From assembly GCA_964353255.1 (NCBI GenBank), contig CAYGVJ010000090.1, positions 1-22,357 on the forward strand: 22,357 nucleotides of DNA. The letters are read 5' to 3'. Position 1 is the stretch's first letter. Each line of letters begins with the position of its first letter. The stretch comes from VFZS01 sp964353255. GTDB lineage: Bacteria > Acidobacteriota > Terriglobia > Bryobacterales > Bryobacteraceae. Under the pieces are notes generated by a model. The model was not told the DNA's origin. It did not search any database and saw only the letters and a program-made list of their open reading frames with translations. A program made the translations under genes and the position numbers. This document shows positions 1-5,243 of this stretch, piece after piece.

Positions 1-283
1 TGTAGCCGCAGAAGTTCAACAAGACTTCGGTGCCGCCGATCTGGGCGCCCTTCATCAAGATCACCCGTTCAACCGGCGATCCCGGCATGAGTGAGTCCAT
101 GATCTCCCGCAAGTAGGGCGTCCGCTCCGTGCGCCACGGCCCCGGCTCGGGCGAGGACGATCCTAGGATGCGGTTCTGATCGGCCCAGAGAGCCACAGGA
201 ACGCGCGGCGGGGGCAGAAGGGTATCACAGCTCTCCCGGAGCAGCAGACGCGCCCTGCGGACCTCAAATGACGTTCTCGGCAC
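1..283 (-). CDS. Phage terminase large subunit, GpA family (N-terminal part, cut by window edge)
   Basis: This is the first 94 codons of a phage DNA-packaging ATPase; the rest lies left of the window. The frame starts at a GTG at 281-283, preceded by GAGG about 5 nt upstream, and overlaps the small-subunit stop codon by 20 bp. Residues 53-61 resemble the TPYLREIMD stretch that precedes the ATPase core in lambda gpA-type terminases. Residues 78-86 (KGAQIGGTE) form the divergent Walker A-like motif of that family, with the usual V-x-V/I-M-K lead-in. In known phages this subunit cuts the concatemer and drives packaging with the small subunit. Family assignment rests on these motifs only, because the nuclease domain is out of view. 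Confidence 0.85.
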   Translation of the reverse strand, partial: MPRTSFEVRRARLLLRESCDTLLPPPRVPVALWADQNRILGSSSPEPGPWRTERTPYLREIMDSLMPGSPVERVILMKGAQIGGTEVLLNFCGY

Positions 284-569
284 AATTCCTCAGCAGGTCT
301 TCGACTTCAGCCCTGAGCTTTTCGCGGACCACGCTCGCAGGCTGATTCGCCAGCGCCTCAGCCAAGCGGTCGGGCATGGCGAGCGCCCGGTCCCGGATGC
401 GGCCGTGATGCTCGGACCACACGGCGCGGACCGCCGCCGTCTGGATCAGCTCCCCCTTGCGTTCGCGGAGTTCAAGCTGCCTCAGTTCGGCTAAACAGCG
501 TTCCTTGAGCTTCCGGCTTTGATAGAGGCTGGCCTTCGCCTTCTGATCGCGCTTGCCGAGTTTCGCCAT
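264..569 (-). CDS. Phage terminase small subunit-like protein (Nu1 C-terminal type)
   Basis: A 101-residue charged protein directly upstream of, and overlapping, the large terminase gene. Residues 40-95 fit the C-terminal region of Nu1-like small terminases: a GELI...AVRAVWSEHHGRIRDRALAMPDRLAEAL pattern, then a helix rich in E and L. That region contacts the large subunit. The N-terminal half is a basic helix, and the DNA-binding winged HTH of full-length Nu1 is absent, as in many short prophage homologues. The ATG at 567-569 is supported by an AGGGGG ribosome site 5-10 nt upstream. Gene order small-large is standard for packaging modules. Function is inferred from the motif and context. Confidence 0.7.
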   Translation of the reverse strand: MAKLGKRDQKAKASLYQSRKLKERCLAELRQLELRERKGELIQTAAVRAVWSEHHGRIRDRALAMPDRLAEALANQPASVVREKLRAEVEDLLRNCAENVI

Positions 570-711
570 GTTCCCCCTGTCGTTCCATCACCAAGTGCGC
601 CCACCGAACCAGCAGTGCCGTCTCACCCCCGTATCGCTCAGAATGGGCCAGGATGACGCTGGCGGCCTCCAGGTTCGCGCGGTCGTGGCCGTCCCGATGC
701 TTGGCTTTCAT
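472..711 (-). CDS. Small phage-associated protein of unknown function
   Basis: A 79-residue ORF upstream of the terminase genes. Its first 50 residues (HDRANLEAASVILA...YGGETALLVRWAHLVMER) look like a folded helical protein, and I recall similar short proteins next to terminase genes in prophages, but I cannot name a family. A GGGGGGAG ribosome site lies about 10 nt before the ATG at 711. The last 30 residues overlap the terminase small subunit by 98 bp in another frame and look low in structure, so the C-terminal extension may be a read-through after loss of the original stop codon. Its coding status is probable rather than certain. Confidence 0.5.
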   Translation of the reverse strand: MKAKHRDGHDRANLEAASVILAHSERYGGETALLVRWAHLVMERQGEHGETRQARSEGEGQPLSKPEAQGTLFSRTEAA

Positions 712-805
712 TTTCGATCCGCTCCCCCCTACGCCTCGCGCGCGTGGGGCGAACCTTTCCCCGCCACTTTTAGCCCCCTGTCGCTGGTGAATCAGTGCGA
801 TGAAT

Positions 806-1027
806 CTACCCGCGAGGCTCGGCCTCCAAAGAATTGTTAGGCGGGCGGGGGCTCAGGGTGCAAACCGCCCCCATTGCCTCATCCCGATGCTGGTAGGGTT
901 CCGCGTGGTACGCACAAACGCGGAGTGTCCAGCCGCGTCTTGATCTGTGATTGAATCCAGAGACCCTGAACTGCCATTCTTCCCGGCAATACGGGCGCTC
1001 GCACAAGTCCCGATTCTTCTTCCCCAT
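806..1027 (-). CDS. Small Cys-containing protein, possible zinc ribbon, phage-associated
   Basis: A 73-residue ORF, first in the minus-strand phage gene group. The start ATG at 1025-1027 has an excellent ribosome site (GGGAGG, 6 nt spacing), which is the main evidence that it is translated. It contains C9, C14, C38 and H41 (ERPYC ... CAYHA), a spacing compatible with a small zinc-binding knuckle. The C-terminal 20 residues are low complexity. No family is recognised. Its position between the putative att site and the packaging genes suggests a phage gene, perhaps regulatory; that is inference. Confidence 0.5.
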   Translation of the reverse strand: MGKKNRDLCERPYCREEWQFRVSGFNHRSRRGWTLRVCAYHAEPYQHRDEAMGAVCTLSPRPPNNSLEAEPRG

Positions 1028-1058
1028 CTCGAACCTCCCTGTGGAAAACGCAACCCGA

Positions 1059-1080
1059 CCGACCTAAAACCGACCTAAAA
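1059..1080. repeat. Tandem 11-bp direct repeat beside the tRNA-Cys scar
   Basis: The 11-mer CCGACCTAAAA occurs twice head to tail, with a further partial CCGAC just upstream. It lies between the last phage ORF and the tRNA-Cys fragment. Short direct repeats next to attP often bind integrase or excisionase arms; here that role is inference from position alone. Confidence 0.6.
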
Positions 1081-1135
1081 CGAGGTCTGAACGGAGAGAC
1101 GCACTGAAAAGAAAGCTACTTCTTACAGCCGGTAG

Positions 1136-1187
1136 AAGGTCTGCAAAACCTTTATGCGCCGGTTCGACTCCGGCCCGCGCCTCCAGC
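1136..1187 (+). repeat. tRNA-Cys 3' fragment, att-like direct repeat copy 1
   Basis: Positions 1136-1185 fold as the 3' half of tRNA-Cys. The anticodon stem AAGGT/ACCTT closes loop CTGCAAA (anticodon GCA). A 5-nt variable loop follows, then the T arm GCCGG/CCGGC with loop TTCGACT, the acceptor strand CCGCGCC, discriminator T and CCA. The matching acceptor 5' strand (GGCGCGG) and D arm are absent upstream, so this is a scar and not a working tRNA. Positions 1146-1187 are identical to 3579-3620. Duplicated tRNA 3' ends of this kind are the classic footprint of tyrosine-recombinase integration. Confidence 0.85.
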
Positions 1188-1376
1188 CCAGAAGTGCCTG
1201 AAGCCTTTGACTTTGCGTAGCATTCGCAGTGCGTTGCGGCCCAGAACCCGCCTCCGCGAACTTCCGGGAAATGCGGCGAAAGTCGGTTTACACACTCGAA
1301 CCGACACCGGGACCTTTTCCGGACGGTTCTGCGGTTGAGAAGGAGGCACCTCCGTGAAAGCCGGGATCGCAGGTGA

Positions 1377-1502
1377 CTACCGGTCCCGGCTCTGGCGTTC
1401 AATGTCCTCGCGCCGGATCCTCCAGACCTTTCCGATGCGCAGGGCCGGAAGCTGTCCAGAACGAAGCCAGTTGTAAATCGTGCGCCGGCTGACCCGGGGC
1501 AC
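1377..1502 (-). pseudogene. Excisionase-family helix-turn-helix fragment
   Basis: The minus-strand frame encodes about 41 residues (VSRRTIYNWLRSGQLPALRIG, then KVWRIRREDIER) with the typical sequence of an HTH_17/excisionase-type MerR-like DNA-binding domain. It ends at TAG 1377-1379. The similarity continues a few codons upstream (RPEGFCAVPR) before an in-frame TAG at 1527-1529. The usual opening strand and a good ATG are missing; the only start is GTG at 1500-1502, inside the domain. It lies 13 bp downstream of mazF. It is either a very short gene or, more likely, a truncated remnant of the element's excisionase or regulator. Confidence 0.6.
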
Positions 1503-1515
1503 CGCGCAGAAGCCC

Positions 1516-1848
1516 TCAGGCCGTGCCTAAGAGGCCCAGTTGCACATTGATGGCCCTCTCGACGGCCCGCATATCGTCCGCGGAAAGCATCCCGATGCGC
1601 GCTCTCAGCCGCTGCTTGCCGACCGTGGTGATTTGGTCGGCCATCGCCTTGCGCAGTTCGCCCTCCAGCGTCACATACGCCTCGCAAGGGTAGAGGCGGG
1701 AAACGTTGGAAGTGAGTGGGACGACTTGGACGCGATTCAGCGTCCGGTTGGCGGCGTCGTTACTGACGATCACCGCAGGCCGGGTCTTGCGGACTTCGCC
1801 ACCGAGGGAAGGGTCAAAGCTGACCCACCAGACCTCACCGCGGAGCAT
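1516..1848 (-). CDS. mazF: MazF-like endoribonuclease toxin
   Basis: A 110-residue protein of PemK/MazF type, the toxin of a type II toxin-antitoxin pair; known members cleave mRNA at short motifs. The N-terminus MLRGEVWWVSFDPSLGGEVRKTRPAVIVSND carries the conserved GEVW, the loop before beta 2 and the KTRPAVIVSN motif. VVPLTSN, ADQITTVGKQRL and the C-terminal helix complete the fold at normal length. The start ATG 1846-1848 overlaps the antitoxin stop region by 14 bp, which implies translational coupling. The open frame extends further upstream to 2127, but that part is antisense-frame noise over mazE. All key regions look intact, so the toxin is probably functional. Confidence 0.92.
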   Translation of the reverse strand: MLRGEVWWVSFDPSLGGEVRKTRPAVIVSNDAANRTLNRVQVVPLTSNVSRLYPCEAYVTLEGELRKAMADQITTVGKQRLRARIGMLSADDMRAVERAINVQLGLLGTA

Positions 1849-2065
1849 CTTGAATGTCGCCAACCAGTCCTTCGGACCACTCAAGGGCTTCCGCCTCACG
1901 GCTTTCGTCGGCCGCCATCTCCCGGTAGGCAGCCTCAAGGTCGTCCTTGAGCACGTGCGGCCTAGCAAGGGTCTCCAGAAAGCGGCCGATGCGGCGGCGG
2001 CCGATGACGCGGTGCAAGCCCTCGTAAACCTCATCATCGAGACTGACGGTGAGCTTCTTGGCCAT
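1835..2065 (-). CDS. mazE: MazE-like ribbon-helix-helix antitoxin
   Basis: A 76-residue antitoxin located upstream of and overlapping mazF. The N-terminal KKLTVSLDDEVYEGLHRVIGRRRIGRFLETLARP fits a ribbon-helix-helix DNA-binding domain. The C-terminal DLEAAYREMAADESREAEALEWSEGLVGD is the acidic toxin-neutralising tail seen in this antitoxin subtype. The start ATG at 2063-2065 is chosen because the domain begins there; the longer open frame to 2173 has no domain content. Such proteins usually bind their own promoter, and an imperfect GTAT-ATAC inverted repeat lies about 30 bp upstream. Expected role: repress the operon and keep MazF inactive, stabilising the element. Confidence 0.88.
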   Translation of the reverse strand: MAKKLTVSLDDEVYEGLHRVIGRRRIGRFLETLARPHVLKDDLEAAYREMAADESREAEALEWSEGLVGDIQDAPR

Positions 2066-2186
2066 GGATCTATAAGAGGTGTTCCATCCGTATGATACCA
2101 CCGGACTGCCAGCCAGTCTCGGGCCAAGCCTCGTACCCAGCCTCAGCGGCAACCGCGAGTTGACAATCCGCACGGGCGAGCGTGCC

Positions 2187-2206
2187 AGCGGGCCGGTCCG
2201 GCCGCT
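2187..2206 (-). terminator. Possible hairpin terminator after the coiled-coil gene
   Basis: A perfect GGCCGG-T-CCGGCC inverted repeat (2191-2203), flanked by AGC/GCT, sits immediately past the stop codon of the coiled-coil gene. It would form a very GC-rich hairpin in the minus-strand transcript. No U tract follows, so intrinsic termination is uncertain. It separates that gene from mazEF. Confidence 0.3.
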
Positions 2207-3234
2207 CAGGTTTGCGGGCGGCTCTTGGCCTGCTCCATGGCGATTTGGTTGACGTGCGCAAGCGCCCTAGCGCCCGAGGCGCCCTCGATGGCTTTGAGGG
2301 CGATGTCCTGGACCTGCTGCTTGGCCTCATCGAGCTGTTTCTGGAGTGCCGCGATCTGCGTGGCCTGGCGGGCGACCAACTCCTCGAACGTCTTGACCCG
2401 CAAGTCCGCCAGCCGCTTTTCGGACTCGGCATCTCTCTTGAGAAGCACGATCTCCTGCTGGGACTGCGCTTCGGCCGCCCGAAGGGCCTGCGCCACCGCC
2501 TGATCGACCTCGGCCCGAAGGCGGGCCGGGAATTCCGCCGCCTCCTTGCGCAGCGCGACTAGCTCCTGTTCCCCTTCTTTGAGGGCCGCCTCGCGCCGCT
2601 GCCACTCCTTCTCGAGCGCTTCCTGTTTCTCCTTGTTCTTCCTTTCCAAGAGCCGCAGGTCTTCTTCGTACTTGTCCTGGGCCTTCTTGCGCTCGAGGGC
2701 CTTCTTGTACTCGTACTCGTCGATTTCGCGCTGGCGCTGTTTCTTCAGGCTCTCTTCCTGCTCGCGGCGCTCGCGCTCGGTGGTACGGAGTTCCTCCTCC
2801 CACACGGCGCGCCGGACCGCGATCTCGGCCTCCAGCCGCTCCTTCTCGCGGCCGTAATCCTGCACCATCTGATCGAGCGCGGTGGCGGCGACATCGATTC
2901 TATGCAGCCGCTCGAGTTCCCTGCGCTCGATGGCGACGGCCTCACGCACAGCGGCCAGACGATCCACTTCCTCGACCAGCCGGGCGGAGACTTCCGACAA
3001 GGCTTTCGAGATCTCCAGGCCGAGACCGGAGATGCGCTGGACTACGGTTTCCACCGAGAGTCCTTCGACCGCCTGGCGGACTTCAGTCTCGCGGAGGGCG
3101 GCTGCTTCCGCGGCCTTGGCGTCCGCGATTTCCCGCGCGCCTTCGACCTCCTTCCGGATGTCGGAGAACTCCTCAACAACTTCGGCCTTGGGCCGCCTGG
3201 AGCGGGCGGGGGCCTTCGCAGTTTTCGTAGCCAT
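2206..3234 (-). CDS. Coiled-coil protein of unknown function, island cargo
   Basis: A 342-residue protein, almost entirely helical. Residues 1-20 are basic and Ala/Pro/Lys-rich. A region with GLGLEISKALSEVSARLVEEVDRL (about 70-95) and IDVAATALDQMVQDY (about 112-126) is followed by a long charged coiled coil (about 130-250) and a second helical block ending in KAIEGASGARALAHVNQIAMEQAK. I recognise the pattern as a conserved coiled-coil hypothetical family but know no function; 'myosin-like' names for such proteins reflect composition only. There is no signal peptide or membrane segment, so it should be cytoplasmic. The ATG at 3232-3234 is preferred over GTG 3243 because AGGTGA lies 5 nt before it. 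Confidence 0.75.
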   Translation of the reverse strand: MATKTAKAPARSRRPKAEVVEEFSDIRKEVEGAREIADAKAAEAAALRETEVRQAVEGLSVETVVQRISGLGLEISKALSEVSARLVEEVDRLAAVREAVAIERRELERLHRIDVAATALDQMVQDYGREKERLEAEIAVRRAVWEEELRTTERERREQEESLKKQRQREIDEYEYKKALERKKAQDKYEEDLRLLERKNKEKQEALEKEWQRREAALKEGEQELVALRKEAAEFPARLRAEVDQAVAQALRAAEAQSQQEIVLLKRDAESEKRLADLRVKTFEELVARQATQIAALQKQLDEAKQQVQDIALKAIEGASGARALAHVNQIAMEQAKSRPQT

Positions 3235-3244
3235 AGGGGTCACC

Positions 3245-3568
3245 TGCCTAGTGGCATAGACTAGCAGATTGGGAGCCGCACCGCAGGTGCCTGGGCTCAG
3301 CGCGAAACAGGCAAGGGGCCCGCTGCCTTTGCGTCATGGTTGTCTCGTCTCAGGTGGCAACCTGTGACCACGAACTGCGCCGCGCCGTGCGAGCTGTGGG
3401 TGTGGCTGTCTTCGATCCTGAAGGACCAGTCCCATCGTGGTCATGGGTGGGGCCGCCTTGGCCTGTGCGGCGGCCTATTCGCAGCCATGAGTGCGGCCCG
3501 CCGGAACTCACACCGGAACCGTGAATTGACCAGTCCTTGTGTTTTCCAGGAGTTGGGCGCCCAATAGA
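3245..3568. other. Gene-poor stretch between the coiled-coil gene and att copy 2
   Basis: No recognisable gene. Plus-strand open frames from 3336 and 3340 reach only 62-75 codons, have no ATG with a ribosome site and match nothing I know. Two small hairpins are visible: CCCAT/ATGGG (3431-3447) and a perfect GGCCGCC/GGCGGCC with an 11-nt loop (3451-3475). The stretch may hold the degraded end of the integrated unit. Confidence 0.5.
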
Positions 3569-3620
3569 AAGCTCTGCCAAACCTTTATGCGCCGGTTCGA
3601 CTCCGGCCCGCGCCTCCAGC
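3569..3620 (+). repeat. tRNA-Cys 3' fragment, att-like direct repeat copy 2
   Basis: Positions 3579-3620 are identical to 1146-1187, and the ten bases before them match with two mismatches. The variable loop, T arm, acceptor strand and CCA (ending 3618) are intact. The anticodon arm is degenerate: the stem is disrupted and the loop reads CTGCCAA in place of CTGCAAA. There is no D arm or 5' acceptor strand. This is therefore a second 3' scar, and chromosomal-type genes begin just beyond it. It probably marks the right limit of the integrated DNA. Confidence 0.85.
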
Positions 3621-3673
3621 GCCCTCAGCCGTGTGTTCCGCGCCCGCCCGAGGGAATCCGCCCTCCCTTGGTG

Positions 3674-3679
3674 TATACT
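3674..3679 (+). promoter_or_regulatory. Putative -10 promoter element (TATACT)
   Basis: TATACT preceded by GGTG lies 8 nt before the ATG at 3688, so transcription would start almost at the start codon (near-leaderless). The same GGTGTATA(A/C)T context recurs at 4007-4016 and 18026-18035. No clear -35 is seen. Confidence 0.45.
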
Positions 3680-3687
3680 GAACAGCC

Positions 3688-3933
3688 ATGGCGGGCTGGC
3701 TCGAGAGGCTGGGCGGTTTCTCAACCGAGAGTTCCTCCAATGCGGAGCTGGCGAAAAAGGCCGCAGAGTTGCTTTCGTTGGGCCTCCCGCCGCGACACCT
3801 GCCGCTGGGCAAGGCTGTCTTGTGGCGACCGGATTTGTGGCAACCGCAGTTTACGGTTCCCCGGGGAAGATGGGCCATGCGCGCGCTGAGGGGCGCTCTC
3901 GACAAGTTCGTGCGGCGCCTGGAGAAGACTTAA
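3688..3933 (+). CDS. Small protein of unknown function
   Basis: An 81-residue ORF just right of att copy 2. The sequence has balanced composition, with an Ala/Glu/Leu-rich helix (AELAKKAAELLSLGLPP, 19-35), a WRPDLWQPQFTVPRG segment with several tryptophans and a basic C-terminal helix. No signal peptide or membrane segment is seen and no family is recognised. Codon use resembles the neighbouring genes. There is no Shine-Dalgarno site, but a TATACT box 8 nt upstream suggests a leaderless transcript. Because another long frame (from 3537) crosses the same DNA, coding status rests on the promoter and composition only. Confidence 0.5.
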   Translation: MAGWLERLGGFSTESSSNAELAKKAAELLSLGLPPRHLPLGKAVLWRPDLWQPQFTVPRGRWAMRALRGALDKFVRRLEKT

Positions 3934-4010
3934 TTCGTGAAGTAGTGAGGCGGCGCGAGGACTCGGCGGCGCAAGCTGAAGAACAAGTCAGAGGGGGTTG
4001 CGGCGGGGTG

Positions 4011-4016
4011 TATAAT
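4011..4016 (+). promoter_or_regulatory. Putative -10 promoter element (TATAAT) that decides the start of the barrel gene
   Basis: A consensus TATAAT in GGTGTATAAT context. The first in-frame ATG (4017) touches this box and would lie upstream of the transcript start, so the ATG at 4029, 12 nt after the box, is the likelier start codon. No good -35 is visible. Confidence 0.55.
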
Positions 4017-4028
4017 ATGTGTACCAGT

Positions 4029-5243
4029 ATGCCTCGCCTGGCCGGGGGACTCGCTTGGTTGTTGCTGCTCACCTTGCCTGTGCCCGCTCAGGTCTCCTCG
4101 CGAGTGCAGGAGATAGAGACCGCCCGCCGGCAAAGAACCCCGCAGCTTGCCCCCGACGAGGTATCCAAGCTCGAACGGTTTTTGTTGACAATCAAAGAGA
4201 AGCGGCTGCTGGAGCGTGCGACCGGAGGCATCGCCGGCTTGCGGATAAGGTTCGGGGGACTAGTCAGCGGCTCCGGGTTTGCTATAGGGCCGGAGTACCT
4301 GCGCCGGGATCTGGCCGACGGCGGGGTGATTGTGCGCGGTTCGGCGCGCGCCTCGCTGAAGAGGTACGAGTTGTTCGACCTTCAGCTCACCTTCCCTAAG
4401 CTTGCCCGCGAGAAGGCGTTTGTCGATCTCTACGCCGTTCACAGGAACTATCCCCGCATCGACTACTATGGGCCGGGTCCGGACTCCGCCAAGACCGGGC
4501 GGAGCGATTTTCGTCTGGAAGACACGGCCTATGATTTCACTGCCGGTGCGAAGCCAGTGAGGCACCTGAGACTGGGTGGGACTCTGGGGTACCTCCAGGT
4601 CAACGTGGGGCCGGGGGCGGACCGGCGGTTCGTGTCGGCCGACAGAATCTTCACGCCGGCGACCACCCCGGGCATCGACCGGCAATCCGACTTCCTGCGC
4701 GGCGGCGTGTTCGCGCAGTATGACTGGCGGGACAACCCCGGCGGGCCTCGCAAGGGAGGCAACTACCTGGTCCGGCACACCTGGTACTCTGACCGTATAC
4801 TCAGCCTGTACTCCTTCCGCCGGCTGGACCTGGAGGCACAGCAGTACATCCCGTTTTTCAATCTCCGCCGGGTGATCGCCTTGCGCGGCAAGTCAGTGTT
4901 GACATACGCCGAAAGCGGCCAGCGAGTCCCCTTCTACTTGCAGCCGACCTTGGGCGGATCGGAAGATCTCCGGGGCTTCCGGCCGTTCCGCTTTTACGAC
5001 GACAACATGATCGCGCTGAATGCGGAGTACCGCTGGGAGAGCTTCAGCGGACTGGAAATGGCTCTCTTCGCTGACGCCGGCAAGGTGTTCCACCGCCGGG
5101 CGCAATGGAACCTGAGGGATATGGAAGGGGCGTTCGGCGTGGGCTGGCGTTTCAACGTCCGTAACAACGTGTTCATGCGCATCGACGTGGGTTTCAGCCA
5201 CGAAGGGTATCAGGTTTGGATCAAGTTCAACAACGTGTTCTAG
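4029..5243 (+). CDS. Omp85/BamA-type outer-membrane beta-barrel protein (surface antigen D15 domain)
   Basis: A 404-residue exported barrel. Residues 1-20 form a signal peptide (LAWLLLLTLPVPA, likely cut before QVSS). Residues 25-65 are a charged helical stretch rather than a recognisable POTRA repeat, so this is a barrel with almost no periplasmic part. Barrel hallmarks: YDWRDNP at 231-237, the L6 signature GGSEDLRGFRPF (LRGF 314-317), alternating aromatic strands and a C-terminal phenylalanine (WIKFNNVF), the signal read by BAM. Family members insert or export proteins or lipids at the outer membrane. The downstream exported kinase-like gene overlaps it by 28 bp, so the two may work together. 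Partner and substrate are unknown. Confidence 0.85.
   Translation: MPRLAGGLAWLLLLTLPVPAQVSSRVQEIETARRQRTPQLAPDEVSKLERFLLTIKEKRLLERATGGIAGLRIRFGGLVSGSGFAIGPEYLRRDLADGGVIVRGSARASLKRYELFDLQLTFPKLAREKAFVDLYAVHRNYPRIDYYGPGPDSAKTGRSDFRLEDTAYDFTAGAKPVRHLRLGGTLGYLQVNVGPGADRRFVSADRIFTPATTPGIDRQSDFLRGGVFAQYDWRDNPGGPRKGGNYLVRHTWYSDRILSLYSFRRLDLEAQQYIPFFNLRRVIALRGKSVLTYAESGQRVPFYLQPTLGGSEDLRGFRPFRFYDDNMIALNAEYRWESFSGLEMALFADAGKVFHRRAQWNLRDMEGAFGVGWRFNVRNNVFMRIDVGFSHEGYQVWIKFNNVF

Larger units (their letters stand above)
1146..3620. mobile_element. Integrase-less 2.4-kb unit bounded by tRNA-Cys direct repeats
   Basis: Two identical 42-bp copies of the tRNA-Cys 3' end bound this segment with a period of 2433 bp. 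All recognised genes inside are on the minus strand: an excisionase-like HTH fragment, MazF, MazE and a coiled-coil protein. No integrase, replication or transfer gene is visible. Because the repeat lies at the right end of each unit, the order read left to right would be: intact tRNA (outside the window), phage-like element, copy 1, this unit, copy 2, chromosome. It could be a small satellite or island mobilised in trans, or the decayed end of a larger element. The boundaries are seen in sequence; mobility is inferred. Confidence 0.6.

Noticed and set aside
836..842. GTTAGGC, resembling the R' core of an integron attC site.
   Set aside because: No matching RYYYAAC partner box is present upstream at attC-like distance and no integron integrase is visible, so it is probably chance.
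1136..1185. A functional tRNA-Cys gene.
   Set aside because: The anticodon arm, T arm and CCA are present, but the acceptor 5' strand and D arm are missing, so it cannot fold as a full tRNA.
1188..1376. Remnant of an integrase next to the att repeat.
   Set aside because: All frames were read for the tyrosine-recombinase R-H-R-Y pattern and nothing convincing was found.
1064..1687. A 207-codon minus-strand open frame crossing tRNA-Cys copy 1 (translation contains ARAGVEPAHKGFADL).
   Set aside because: That peptide is the reverse-strand translation of the tRNA 3' end, a well-known spurious annotation. The frame also runs antisense-style through the HTH and mazF in the wrong register.
3336..3567. 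Two short plus-strand open frames before att copy 2.
   Set aside because: Starts are not ATG with a ribosome site, lengths are 62-75 codons, and no family is recognisable.
3350..3724. A 124-codon minus-strand open frame crossing tRNA-Cys copy 2.
   Set aside because: It has the same artefact peptide from the tRNA fragment, no ribosome site and no domain.
3537..4028. N-terminal extension of the Omp85 barrel gene by about 160 codons.
   Set aside because: It runs through the tRNA scar and promoter, and the signal peptide begins at 4029.
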